Below, piece by piece: positions 1-8,391 of a stretch of DNA of 64,000 nt. Positions within the stretch are counted from its first letter, which is position 1. Every line of letters begins with the position of its first letter. Origin of the DNA: Eubacterium sp. An11 (GTDB taxonomy: Bacteria; Bacillota; Clostridia; Lachnospirales; Lachnospiraceae); the NCBI RefSeq assembly GCF_002161065.1, contig NZ_NFLV01000007.1, positions 62,001 through 126,000 on the forward strand. Direction: 5' to 3'. A program made the translations under genes and the position numbers. The notes beneath the pieces were generated by a model. The model was not told where the DNA came from. It saw only the letters and a list, made by a program, of their open reading frames with translations, and searched no databases.

Positions 1-453
1 ATCTTCCTTTAATATCTTGTTGGGAATCTCACCCGCCAGGCAGGCGCTCAGCGCGATGATCCCCTCATGATACCGCTCCAGGATCTCATAATCCACCCGC
101 GGCTTATAGTAGTATCCTTCCGTAAAGCCCCGGGTGACGATCTTCATCAGGTTCTTGTATCCCTGGTTATTCTCCGCCAGCAGCACCAGATGATAATATC
201 TGTCATCCCCTCTGCTCTGCTCCCGGTCAAAACGGGAGCCGGGAGCCACATAGATCTCACAGCCGAGAATAGGCTTCACTCCCACTTCTTTTGCCTTTTT
301 ATAAAAATCGATCACACCGTACATGACTCCATGGTCCGTGATGGCAAGGCTGTCCATGCCCAGTTCCTTAGCCCGGGGCAGAAGCTCACTGATCTTGCTG
401 GAGCCGTCCAGCAGACTGTATTCCGTATGCACGTGCAAATGTGTAAACGCCAA
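1..453 (-). CDS. dnaE: DNA polymerase III subunit alpha, N-terminal part (runs off left edge)
   Basis: The 151 codons present are the N-terminal PHP domain of a bacterial replicative polymerase alpha subunit. The protein opens with AFTHLHVHTEYSLLDG, the metal-binding HxHxxYS motif, and continues with an AITDHG motif at about residue 40, both typical of DnaE. A TTG start at 453 is chosen because an AGGAGGT site lies 7 bases upstream (461-467); an in-frame GTG at 462 overlaps that site. The polymerase, finger and C-terminal domains lie outside the window. Family assignment is firm; DnaE rather than PolC is inferred because PHP sits at the very N-terminus. Confidence 0.9.
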   Translation of the reverse strand, partial: MAFTHLHVHTEYSLLDGSSKISELLPRAKELGMDSLAITDHGVMYGVIDFYKKAKEVGVKPILGCEIYVAPGSRFDREQSRGDDRYYHLVLLAENNQGYKNLMKIVTRGFTEGYYYKPRVDYEILERYHEGIIALSACLAGEIPNKILKED

Positions 454-488
454 CGGCTTCACCTCCTGTTTTTCTCAAATGTAAAAGA

Positions 489-522
489 ATCCGTCCTGAA
501 TCTTCCGGGATTCAGAACGGAT
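489..522 (-). terminator. Intrinsic terminator between small membrane protein gene and dnaE
   Basis: Two 14-base arms (489-502 and 509-522) pair with one G-U wobble around a 6-base loop. On the minus strand they are followed by TCTTTTAC, a short T-rich tract. It lies after the stop of the gene at 593-850 and before the dnaE start, so it probably ends that transcript. Confidence 0.6.
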
Positions 523-592
523 ATCCTGGCAGGCCGCCTTTCGGGGCCCGGTGTGCAGTGCTGATCAGGCGGAATCTCATCCGCGCAAATAC

Positions 593-850
593 CTACTCTG
601 ACAAAGTCGGATGCAGTATTCCGTAATTATCAGTCGCAATCAGATTATAAAAGGTACTGGTATTGTCTTCCGGTGCCGGGTTCAATTTCTGGTAAAAAGA
701 GAATCCGACTCCGCCGATAATGCAGATCAGACACAGATACCCGATCCACTTGACTGCTCTGCTCTTTCTTTTCTCCTTGGCAATAATCTTTTTGCGGTTC
801 TTTTTATATTCTTTCTGTTTGTCCACCTTTGCCTGGCTCATCTGCCTCAT
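593..850 (-). CDS. Small single-pass membrane protein, function unknown
   Basis: An 85-aa protein with a strongly basic, lysine-rich N-terminal half (about residues 8-32), one hydrophobic segment (about 36-53, WIGYLCLICIIGGVGFSFY) and a short polar C-terminus. The layout suggests a type II or N-in membrane protein with the C-terminus outside. No family motif is recognised. The start is uncertain: ATG at 850 or the internal ATG at 841; neither has a strong ribosome site. A promoter-like pair lies upstream at 884-912 and a terminator follows, so the gene looks monocistronic. Confidence 0.6.
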   Translation of the reverse strand: MRQMSQAKVDKQKEYKKNRKKIIAKEKRKSRAVKWIGYLCLICIIGGVGFSFYQKLNPAPEDNTSTFYNLIATDNYGILHPTLSE

Positions 851-883
851 CTCGCTTTCTGCTCATCTTTTTCATCTGCATTT

Positions 884-912
884 ATTATACCGAATTCTTT
901 TCTTCCCCGCAA
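884..912 (-). promoter_or_regulatory. Putative sigma-A promoter of the small membrane protein gene
   Basis: Minus-strand TTGCGG (907-912) and TATAAT (884-889) are separated by exactly 17 bases. The start of transcription would fall about 25 bases before the start codon at 850. Confidence 0.5.
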
Positions 913-991
913 GAATTATATCCTTGTTGTTTTTAAAATATATGCGTTTCCCGGACATCCGCCGCCGGCTCTGCAGTTCTGAAAGATCGGA

Positions 992-1735
992 TCACTGTTC
1001 TGAGGTATCGTCTCCGTCATCCTCATAACGCCGCAGCAAATCCACAAACCGCTTTGCAGTCAGATGCGGCCTCGTGATGGCACTGCCCACCACCACTGCG
1101 TGGGCGCCCAGATACATACATTTCATGGCATCCTCCGGTGTGTTCAGATGCCCTTCCATCATCATATACACATCCTGACCGAAATCCCGGCACATGCGGG
1201 CAAACTCCCGGTAATCCGGACACGGCCGGTCCTGCGTGTAGTCTGTATAGCCGCAGAGAGTCGGCGCCACAATGTCCGCCCCCAGCTCCACTGCCCGTTT
1301 GGCCTCCTCATAATTGGACACATCTGCAAATGTGATGGCCTCCGGAATCGCTTCTTTTACCTGCGGCAGCAGCTTCCAGGCAATGGTCTTCTCGTGGGTC
1401 AGCCTCCCGGTACAGTCCATGGCAATAATATCCGCCCCGGCCTCCCACACCGCTTTTGCAGCTTCCAGAGTCGGTGTGATATAAACGCCGGTATCTTCAT
1501 TCCATATTTTGTACAATCCGATCACCGGCAGCTGCACCGCCTCCCTGATCTGCCGGATCTGCTCCGGGGTGTTGGCCCGGATACCCACGGCACCGGCCCA
1601 TTTGGCGGCCTCCGCCATCTTCACCGCCATATCTTTCGTATAGATCGGATCCTCCGGCTGCACCTGGCAGGATACCACCAGTCCTCCCCGCAGAGATTCC
1701 AGGATCTCTCTCTTTCTTTTATCCGTTGTTTTCAT
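992..1735 (-). CDS. nanE: N-acetylmannosamine-6-phosphate 2-epimerase
   Basis: A 247-aa TIM-barrel protein of the NanE family, which converts ManNAc-6-P to GlcNAc-6-P in sialic acid and mannosamine catabolism in the cytoplasm. Recognisable segments include GGLVVSCQ near the N-terminus, GIRANTPEQI, IGLYKIW, ADIIAMDCTGR, and the C-terminal GAHAVVVGSAITRP phosphate-binding loop. Length matches the family. The ATG at 1735 has an AGGAG site just upstream. It is divergent from a DeoR-type regulator (193-bp gap), an arrangement suggesting local sugar-phosphate control, but no other nan genes lie in this window. Confidence 0.9.
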   Translation of the reverse strand: MKTTDKRKREILESLRGGLVVSCQVQPEDPIYTKDMAVKMAEAAKWAGAVGIRANTPEQIRQIREAVQLPVIGLYKIWNEDTGVYITPTLEAAKAVWEAGADIIAMDCTGRLTHEKTIAWKLLPQVKEAIPEAITFADVSNYEEAKRAVELGADIVAPTLCGYTDYTQDRPCPDYREFARMCRDFGQDVYMMMEGHLNTPEDAMKCMYLGAHAVVVGSAITRPHLTAKRFVDLLRRYEDDGDDTSEQ

Positions 1736-1928
1736 GGTATTCTCCTTCCTCGTCTGTCAGTATTTTCTGTTTTCAAATATCCTCTGTCTCTTCTGATGTT
1801 CTTTTCTTTCTCAGATATCTTATCACAGTTTGCATCTATAGGAAAGAAAGAGAAAAATAAGATAAATATCTCTTTTCCTTTTTGATTCGATATGATATAC
1901 TTCTGTTAGAAAGAAAGAGGTGTTTCAA

Positions 1929-2678
1929 ATGACAGAACGACAGTCCAAACTCATAAAATTGGTAAACATTTATCAAAAGATTGAAGTGAGCCGTCTGGCT
2001 GAGCTTCTTGACGTGTCCCAGGTCACCATCCGCAAGGATCTTGATCATCTGGAAGACGAAGGACTGCTGACCCGTGAACATGGATATGCGCTCATCAAGA
2101 ACGCAAACGATATCAATACCCGCCTGACGATCAACTACGACACCAAGCTGAAAATCGCCACCAAGGCGGCGGAAATGGTTTCCAACGGGGAGACTGTCAT
2201 GCTGGAATCCGGTTCCACCTGCGCCCTGCTGGCCGAACAGCTGGCGAAGCTGAAAAAGGATATCACCATCATCACCAATTCCGCCTACATCGCCATCCGT
2301 ATCCGGGAGATGCCGGTACGCAAGGTCATCCTGCTGGGCGGAGAATATCAGAAAGAATACCAGGGTATGGTCGGCCCCCTTGTCCGCAAATGTGCCAAAG
2401 AGTTTTTCGTGGACAAGTTTTTTGTGGGCACCGACGGTTTTATTCCGGATGCCGGTTTTACCTGCGACGATCTGATGCGGGTGGAGACTATGAAATACAT
2501 GGCTAACTCCGCCAACCGGACCATCATTCTGGCAGATTCCAGCAAGTTCTCTCAGAAGGGCGTTGTCATCCAGTCCACCTTTTCCGATATAGACACTCTT
2601 TGTACTGATTCCGGAATCTCTGCGGAGATCGCAGATATCCTGACCCGGAACAATATTCATGTTGAAATAGCAGAATAA
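1929..2678 (+). CDS. DeoR-family transcriptional regulator
   Basis: A 249-aa protein with an N-terminal DeoR winged helix-turn-helix (residues 1-57; RLAELLDVSQVTIRKDLDHLEDEG is the recognition region) and a C-terminal DeoRC sensor domain that normally binds a sugar phosphate (LESGSTCALLAEQL, FVGTDGF, ADSSKF motifs). The ATG at 1929 is preferred over an upstream GTG at 1920, which overlaps the GAGGTG ribosome site. Divergent from nanE, so it may repress nanE or itself; the ligand is not known. The family is certain, the regulon is inference. Confidence 0.88.
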   Translation: MTERQSKLIKLVNIYQKIEVSRLAELLDVSQVTIRKDLDHLEDEGLLTREHGYALIKNANDINTRLTINYDTKLKIATKAAEMVSNGETVMLESGSTCALLAEQLAKLKKDITIITNSAYIAIRIREMPVRKVILLGGEYQKEYQGMVGPLVRKCAKEFFVDKFFVGTDGFIPDAGFTCDDLMRVETMKYMANSANRTIILADSSKFSQKGVVIQSTFSDIDTLCTDSGISAEIADILTRNNIHVEIAE

Positions 2679-2752
2679 GGGCAGCCGTTCAGTCATACGC
2701 CGCCAGAGCGAAAGAGGCGCTAAAGCTGAATGGTTACGAATAAGGAGTTTAT

Positions 2753-4093
2753 ATGTTTCGAATACCAAAACGTTTTTTATGCCTGCTGTCCGCCGGTATC
2801 CTTTTTGCCGGCGCCCAGCCGGGCTTTTTTGTTACTGCACAATCTCAGATTTCCCCGGCTTCTTCATCCTTGGCAGTTTCTCAGGTTTCCCAGGCGGAAC
2901 CTCTGGCCATGACCACAGAGGAGACGAGAAGTATTCCGGGGAGTTCGCATCTGATGATTTTTTCCTGTTTAAGCTCCAGTCCCGCCACGGCATCCGTCAC
3001 TCCGGAGGGCGTCATCACCGCCCGGTCCGCCGGCAGTGCCACAATCTTGTACAACACGGTGGAAGGCTTTCACAGCCTTCGTGTGACGGTATCCGACGCC
3101 GCTGAAAACAGCGGACAGAAAAACAGCGGCACAACCGGGCAGCCGGAAGCTTCCATTCCTGTGGAACTTTCTGATCAGGTGCTTTTTATGGAACCCGATG
3201 ATTCCTACACGCTGACACTGTCCGGCGATCTTTCCGCCGCCAGGAAGGCATCTCTCCACTGGGAAAGCAGCGACAGCAGCGTAGCTGATGTGGATACCTC
3301 CGGGAAAATCACCGCCCGCGGCAAAGGTTCCGCTGTCATCACCTGCACCAGCGGAGACAGCAGCGATTCCGTCTCCGTCAACGTGGTGACCCGGGACTAC
3401 GATGGCAATGCCTGTGATTTTTCCATTCTCACCGCCCGCGGCAGCACTCGAACCTACCGTCTGTACAAACAGAACGCCCACAACTACCCAAAATATGAGA
3501 ATTATCTGGCCTGGCACGGCTGCGCCACCTGTTCTCTGACCTCCGTACTGGGCGCTTACAATCCGGACTACGCCGGCATACTACCAAATGAAGTCATCGA
3601 CGGTCCGGAAAAGGATACCGTCAACCCGGATGCCTGGAACCGCGAACATAAAGAGCGCTCTCTGCCAAAGCAGATGCCGCTCTCCATGTATGGTATCAGT
3701 TCCATATTGGAAAAACATGATGTGACTGTGGATTATGTCCGCACCTATTCTTCCGACGAAGAGGCCTCCGCCGACATCCTCAGTCATTTAAAAACCGGCA
3801 ATCCGGTCATCTTTGAAGTCCGCCAGAAGAGCAATAAAACCGGCAAAAAGAGTTCCCGCTGGACCAATTCCTATCACACTATGGTGCTCCTTGGAGTGCT
3901 CACCAACGGCAAGGTCCTGGTCTACGACCCGGTGGACAAAAACTGGAAAAATAACGGGAACCGAATCACCATCACCGACTTAAGCGATGTGATGGAATTC
4001 ATGTTCCCGTGCACAAAAATGGACAAAGCTATGTATTATAACGGCGCCGCCTCCGACGGCGGTTATATCAAAGTCTTTGATTCAGCGGAGTAA
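2753..4093 (+). CDS. Secreted Ig-like (BIG2) protein with C39-like cysteine peptidase domain
   Basis: A 446-aa exported protein. A signal peptide covers about residues 1-29, followed by two bacterial Ig-like (BIG2) segments (about 60-115 and 138-212, each with the VDTSGKITARGKGSAVIT-type signature) and a C-terminal papain-fold domain of the C39-like type. Candidate catalytic residues are Cys257 (in WHGC), His375 (in SYHT) and Asp392 (in YDP). BIG2 plus peptidase suggests a cell-wall-associated enzyme acting on peptides or bacteriocin-like leaders, but the substrate is unknown. Start supported by GGAG 6 bases upstream. It sits alone between the DeoR gene and a convergent HAD gene. Confidence 0.8.
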   Translation: MFRIPKRFLCLLSAGILFAGAQPGFFVTAQSQISPASSSLAVSQVSQAEPLAMTTEETRSIPGSSHLMIFSCLSSSPATASVTPEGVITARSAGSATILYNTVEGFHSLRVTVSDAAENSGQKNSGTTGQPEASIPVELSDQVLFMEPDDSYTLTLSGDLSAARKASLHWESSDSSVADVDTSGKITARGKGSAVITCTSGDSSDSVSVNVVTRDYDGNACDFSILTARGSTRTYRLYKQNAHNYPKYENYLAWHGCATCSLTSVLGAYNPDYAGILPNEVIDGPEKDTVNPDAWNREHKERSLPKQMPLSMYGISSILEKHDVTVDYVRTYSSDEEASADILSHLKTGNPVIFEVRQKSNKTGKKSSRWTNSYHTMVLLGVLTNGKVLVYDPVDKNWKNNGNRITITDLSDVMEFMFPCTKMDKAMYYNGAASDGGYIKVFDSAE

Positions 4094-4174
4094 TCGGTAT
4101 CCGCCCGTTCCGGCAGCAGTCCATGGCAGAATAACCGGTGTCTGCAGTTTATCTCTGCCATTCATATCCGCCAT

Positions 4175-4990
4175 TTATACCTGCGGCGTTTCCACGGAAG
4201 CCGGAATCTGCCGCAGGATCTTCATGACACCGTCTTCATCATTGGAGGCGGTGATATATTTTGCAATCTCTTTCAACTTCGGATGCGCATTTTCCATGGC
4301 GTAGCTTTCCCCGCAGCTCAACAGAAGATCGTAGTCATTGAGGTAATCCCCAAAGGCCATGGATTCCTCCTTCTTTATATGAAGACTCTCCTCAATGGCC
4401 TCCATGGCGGAGCCCTTGCTTACCGAGCGGTTGGCCACGTCGATCCAGCTGTCGCCGGACAGTACCGCTGCGATGGTCTCCGGGATGCCCGACAGGCTGT
4501 TATACACCTCTTCTGCCCTATACTCGTCTATAAAAACAGCAATCTTTGCGATGATATCCTTTCCGATACACTCTTCCAGCGAATCCACAAACTCAAGGCT
4601 GTGATAATACATACGTCCGTTTTCTTCCGCCAATCCGGAACTATGCTTCATGTACGCCGCCTTCGCTCCGCACAAAATCAGATCCAGCCCCGGCATGGCT
4701 CCAAAATATTCAATACACCAACGGATATCTTCCTCAGATATCGCATTGCTGTAGATCATCTTTCCCTGCTTAAACACAAAACTGCCGTTGTCAGCCACAT
4801 ACATCAGGCACTCATTAAGAGATGGAAACATATCCCTGAGCGTCGCATACTGTCTGCCGCTGGCAAGCACCGTCTGGATCTCCGGATGGGACAGCACCCA
4901 GCTCTCAAAATCTGCCGGAGCGTTCTTCCCGCTGTCCAGCAAAGTTCCATCCATATCCACAGCCACCAGTTTTACATTTTTATTCACCAT
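4175..4990 (-). CDS. HAD-superfamily hydrolase, Cof-type (IIB) phosphatase
   Basis: A protein of about 271 aa with the HAD motif I nucleophile DMDGTLLDSG at residues 13-22 and a late motif with GDYLNDYDLL (motif IV acidic residues). The cap region between them and the length fit Cof-type sugar-phosphate or flavin-phosphate phosphatases. The ATG at 4990 is chosen because GGAG lies 7 bases upstream; the GTG one codon earlier is less well placed. Substrate cannot be read from the sequence. It is convergent with the secreted peptidase gene. Confidence 0.85.
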   Translation of the reverse strand: MVNKNVKLVAVDMDGTLLDSGKNAPADFESWVLSHPEIQTVLASGRQYATLRDMFPSLNECLMYVADNGSFVFKQGKMIYSNAISEEDIRWCIEYFGAMPGLDLILCGAKAAYMKHSSGLAEENGRMYYHSLEFVDSLEECIGKDIIAKIAVFIDEYRAEEVYNSLSGIPETIAAVLSGDSWIDVANRSVSKGSAMEAIEESLHIKKEESMAFGDYLNDYDLLLSCGESYAMENAHPKLKEIAKYITASNDEDGVMKILRQIPASVETPQV

Positions 4991-5093
4991 CACTGTTCTC
5001 CTTTTTTCTGTAAATATTCTCTTTTTCCATCATAGGCATTTTTAGATAATACCACAACAATATAGAAAAAACCAGCCGGATTCATTTCCCGGC

Positions 5094-5120
5094 AAAAAAG
5101 TCCCGGGATATTCCCGGAAC
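5094..5120 (-). terminator. Intrinsic terminator after CPBP protease gene
   Basis: Nine-base arms 5100-5108 and 5112-5120 (GTCCCGGGA type, one G-U pair) with a 3-base loop, followed on the minus strand by TTTTTT (5094-5099). It lies 27 bp after the stop of the gene at 5147-6139. Confidence 0.85.
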
Positions 5121-5146
5121 TTTCCGATACTTCCAAACCATTTATT

Positions 5147-6139
5147 TTAAGTCAGCCGCTCAATGCCGCCCGTCATGGTCAGGATCTCCATGGCGATAAA
5201 GAGCAGCATCCACACTGCCGTAAAAGCATACACATAATATTTCCGCGAGGTATTGTTCCGGCTGAAGTACGCCGCAATACGCTTCCGGTGCCGTACCAGC
5301 AGAACACATCCTGCCACGCACAGCCCGCCGATCACAAGGACATACACCAGCTGCTGGCCGCTCTCCGGCATTCCTTTCAACAGCCGTGTAAACATATCTC
5401 CAAACAGCAGATTATTCATCACATGCAGAACCATTGAAACATAGATGGAGTATTCCATGGCTGCGTATCCAAAGACCAGGCCCACCAGAAACGCAAAGAT
5501 TCCCTGGAGCAAGTTGCCGTGCATCAGTCCGAATATTGCTGACGATACCAGAATGGCAAAAGTCTTGCCGTATCTCTGCAGACTTCTCATGACAAAGCCC
5601 CGATAGATGATCTCTTCGACAACCGGCCCAAAGATTCCGGCATACAAAACCATGGACAAGGTCTGACTGGTTTTCGTGGCCGTCTCTATGGAACTCATCA
5701 TGCTGTAACCCAGCTGATTGGCCGCCGCCTCGGCGCCCGCTGCCATCAGAGAAAACAGCACCTGCGCCGTCATCATAAAGCAGAGCAGTTCGATAAATCT
5801 CCCTGCCCGCGGCATTTTCCCCGCCGCGAACATCGGTCTCAGCAGATGATCTCTCCGAAAATACAGCAGCAGAACCGCCGTTCCGATGAGAACAGCCAGG
5901 ATACTGGAACTGCCGGAATGCAGAAGTTCTTTCAAAAGCGCGTCCACCGCGGCATCCTGCTGTGCTCCGGCCGGCTGCTTTACAAGCACCATGACGGTCT
6001 TTGCGATCATGTCCCCCACCACCACGAGCAAAATGAGGATATTATAGAGCAAAACTCCGCGCATCACATGATTGATATGTTTTTTCATATGCTGTTTCTT
6101 TGATCGTATTTTTATTTCTGTTACATTCTTATCTTTCAT
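5147..6139 (-). CDS. CPBP-family intramembrane glutamic endopeptidase
   Basis: A 330-aa polytopic membrane protein with about eight hydrophobic segments. The CPBP/Abi (formerly CAAX) signature is complete: EEIIYRGF (motif 1, paired Glu and Arg), FGLMHGN (motif 2, His) and HVMNN (motif 4, His/Asn). Members cleave substrates in the membrane or serve in bacteriocin self-immunity. The ATG has a GGAGG site 8 bases upstream. It precedes, on the other side, an AgrC/AgrA-like pair in the same direction; that neighbourhood is compatible with peptide signalling, but no AgrB, AgrD or bacteriocin gene is seen. Confidence 0.88.
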   Translation of the reverse strand: MKDKNVTEIKIRSKKQHMKKHINHVMRGVLLYNILILLVVVGDMIAKTVMVLVKQPAGAQQDAAVDALLKELLHSGSSSILAVLIGTAVLLLYFRRDHLLRPMFAAGKMPRAGRFIELLCFMMTAQVLFSLMAAGAEAAANQLGYSMMSSIETATKTSQTLSMVLYAGIFGPVVEEIIYRGFVMRSLQRYGKTFAILVSSAIFGLMHGNLLQGIFAFLVGLVFGYAAMEYSIYVSMVLHVMNNLLFGDMFTRLLKGMPESGQQLVYVLVIGGLCVAGCVLLVRHRKRIAAYFSRNNTSRKYYVYAFTAVWMLLFIAMEILTMTGGIERLT

Positions 6140-6244
6140 ATACTGCCTCCGTTCTCCCCGCCTGTCATTATCAGGGTGTGTTGTTCTTGTCTGCAGTATA
6201 TGATATATTCTCCCGGCACAGGCAGGAATTGTTGTGAACGGCCC

Positions 6245-7588
6245 TTATTTTGTTGCGAACGGATCCTGTTTTGTGGTAAACAGCGCCGCCTCCAGAGTGA
6301 AGACGCCTTCACTGACATTTCTTTCGATATGCCCCATATATTTTTCCGCGGCTCTTTCCATATTCATAATGCCAAAACCATGCCAGTCTGCGTCGCCCTT
6401 ACGGGTAGTCCCGGCCGCCAATATCTTTTCATCGCCCTGTACCGGATTTTCAAACCGGAACAGCCACATATTTCCCTGCCCGGCAATCTTCACCCGAATC
6501 CACTTTTCTTCCAGCTCTGAATGTTCCAGATATTCCAGCGCATTATCCAGGGCGTTGGAAAAAATCGTACAGATATCCAGCATCTCCACACCGCAGTCCT
6601 GCGGCAGCCTGCCTTCCACTTCCATGACGGCTCCCAATTCTCCGGCCCTGCGGTTCTTTTCATTTAAAATGGCGTCGGCAATGTCATTGCCACATTGAAT
6701 CCCCACCTCGCTGCGGGCCAGTTCTTCTCCCAGCTGCGCCAGGTAATCGCGAATCTCGTTATTTTTCCCCTCCCCGGCCAGCACGGACAGAACCGCATAA
6801 TGATTCTTCATGTCATGGCGCACTCTTCTTACTTCCTGCTGCGCCTGGCGGTACGCTTTGAAATGTTCCAACTCCGCATTCAGATATCGTTCTGTCAGCT
6901 GTGCCTCTCTCTGATAGTATTCCTTTTTGCTTCCCTGCATCACAAAGGCGATCACCGCCACAGCCAAAAGAGCGATACTGATGCTTCCCGTCATCAGGAA
7001 CAAAATGCGCCAGCCGCCGCCCAGTTCATATCCCGACACATTTTCCATGACGCCGATCAAAACCACCGCCATGAAGAATACAAAAACGCCGCCCAGGTTC
7101 AACAGCCACCGTTCGCCCCGGCTCAGCCTGCGGTATTCCCACTGACTTTTGAGCTGTTTCCGAAAACGGCGGCCTCTCCTCCAGAATACCAGCAGCGCCA
7201 GACAAAACGCCACATCCATGGCATAGGTGAATCCCTCGCTGCTTTTGGCTCCGGTAAACACACAATAAAGCGAGGTGCTGGCCGCCACCAGCATAAACAG
7301 ATAACCGGAAATGGGCAGGAAAAGGAACATGCCCCGCAGCCGTCTTTCCTTCCGGGTAAGGAACACATACAGACAAAAAAAGGCCAGGGGCCACAGGACC
7401 CCTGCCGCCTCCGGCCTGCCGGGAACCAGTCTGAAACCTATGAGAAACACCAGAACACTTCCGCCAAACAGATACGTACTCCGCTTTCGTGCAAATCCCG
7501 GCTCCATATAAATGTAATGGTAACACAAAATCATCGAGAGCAGCATCACACTCCCGCTGAACATTTCATAAATATCCATAAACGGCAT
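6245..7588 (-). CDS. AgrC-like sensor histidine kinase (GHKL)
   Basis: A 447-aa kinase. Residues 1-215 contain about six or seven membrane segments, followed by a coiled linker and a dimerisation helix with the phospho-acceptor His258 in RRVRHDMKNHY, the signature of the HPK10/AgrC group. The ATPase domain has an N-box (FSNALDNALEY, Asn345 and Asn349) and a G-box at 403-410 (HGFGIMNM). The start follows GGAG by 7 bases. The response-regulator gene ends one base before this start (TGAT-ATG), so the two are translationally coupled. The signal is unknown. Confidence 0.9.
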   Translation of the reverse strand: MPFMDIYEMFSGSVMLLSMILCYHYIYMEPGFARKRSTYLFGGSVLVFLIGFRLVPGRPEAAGVLWPLAFFCLYVFLTRKERRLRGMFLFLPISGYLFMLVAASTSLYCVFTGAKSSEGFTYAMDVAFCLALLVFWRRGRRFRKQLKSQWEYRRLSRGERWLLNLGGVFVFFMAVVLIGVMENVSGYELGGGWRILFLMTGSISIALLAVAVIAFVMQGSKKEYYQREAQLTERYLNAELEHFKAYRQAQQEVRRVRHDMKNHYAVLSVLAGEGKNNEIRDYLAQLGEELARSEVGIQCGNDIADAILNEKNRRAGELGAVMEVEGRLPQDCGVEMLDICTIFSNALDNALEYLEHSELEEKWIRVKIAGQGNMWLFRFENPVQGDEKILAAGTTRKGDADWHGFGIMNMERAAEKYMGHIERNVSEGVFTLEAALFTTKQDPFATK

Positions 7589-7589
7589 A

Positions 7590-8297
7590 TCATTTCTCCC
7601 GCAGATACCGGGTCATCTTTTCCCGGAACAATTCTCTCCGGCGGCCGCTGACCGGCAGCGTTCCGCCATCCTCCATCAAAACATTTTTCCCGTCAAAGGA
7701 ACAGATATGAGACAGATTCACGATATAACTCCGGTGAATCTGAAAAAAGGAATCCTCCGGCAGAGAGGCGAACAGATCCTTCATCCGTCCCCGCATCAAA
7801 AGGCTTTCTCCCTCTGTCAGAATATTCAAATAAACATTTTCACTCTTTATATAGAAAATATCTTCACAATCCACATACACTTCCCGGTCCCCGGTGGGAA
7901 TCTTCAGCTTATGACGGGCCGCCGTCAGAGAGCTCCGCTCCACCGCCCGGAGCGCTTCCACCAGCTTTTCCTGCCGCAGAGGCTTCGCCAGGAAGCGAAA
8001 AGCCTGCACCTCGTACCCTTCCATGGCCAGCTCCGTGTGACTGGTAAGAAGAAGGACAGGAAGGTCCGGATAATCTGCCCGAAGACGCCGGGCCGTCTCC
8101 AGCCCGTCCATCCCCTTCATCTCAATATCGAGGAAAATGCAGGCGGCCTCTTCCGGCTCCCGCTCCATCATCCGCAGCAGCTCTTCGCCCGAAGAGACGG
8201 AGAGAATCAGCACGTCAAGACTCTGATAATATTCCCTCAGACGTTTTTCCAGGTCTTCACAGATATATTTTTCATCATCACAGACTATGATCTTCAT
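7590..8297 (-). CDS. LytTR response regulator (AgrA/LytR type)
   Basis: A 235-aa protein with a receiver domain (acidic pocket Asp7-Asp8, phospho-acceptor Asp57 in FLDIEM, Lys105 in AKPL) and a C-terminal LytTR DNA-binding domain (about 128-234, with IHRSYIVNL near residue 197). The ATG at 8297 has GGAG 8 bases upstream and is preferred over an upstream GTG giving eight extra residues. First gene of a two-gene unit with the kinase downstream. LytTR regulators bind paired 9-bp direct repeats; no target was located here. Confidence 0.9.
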   Translation of the reverse strand: MKIIVCDDEKYICEDLEKRLREYYQSLDVLILSVSSGEELLRMMEREPEEAACIFLDIEMKGMDGLETARRLRADYPDLPVLLLTSHTELAMEGYEVQAFRFLAKPLRQEKLVEALRAVERSSLTAARHKLKIPTGDREVYVDCEDIFYIKSENVYLNILTEGESLLMRGRMKDLFASLPEDSFFQIHRSYIVNLSHICSFDGKNVLMEDGGTLPVSGRRRELFREKMTRYLREK

Positions 8298-8391
8298 TCT
8301 GATACTCTCCTGTCTTTTCACATTTCCGTTTTTACCCGCTGCTGCCTGTATTTTGCCAGCTGCTCCACTCTTTTTCTCACACGAACGTGCT

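Noticed and set aside
6136-6318. 60-aa minus-strand frame between kinase and CPBP protease genes
   Set aside because: No ribosome site, overlaps both neighbours, no recognisable content.
7023-7526. Alternative frames in the histidine kinase gene
   Set aside because: GC-rich shadow frames of a clear kinase; no start signals.
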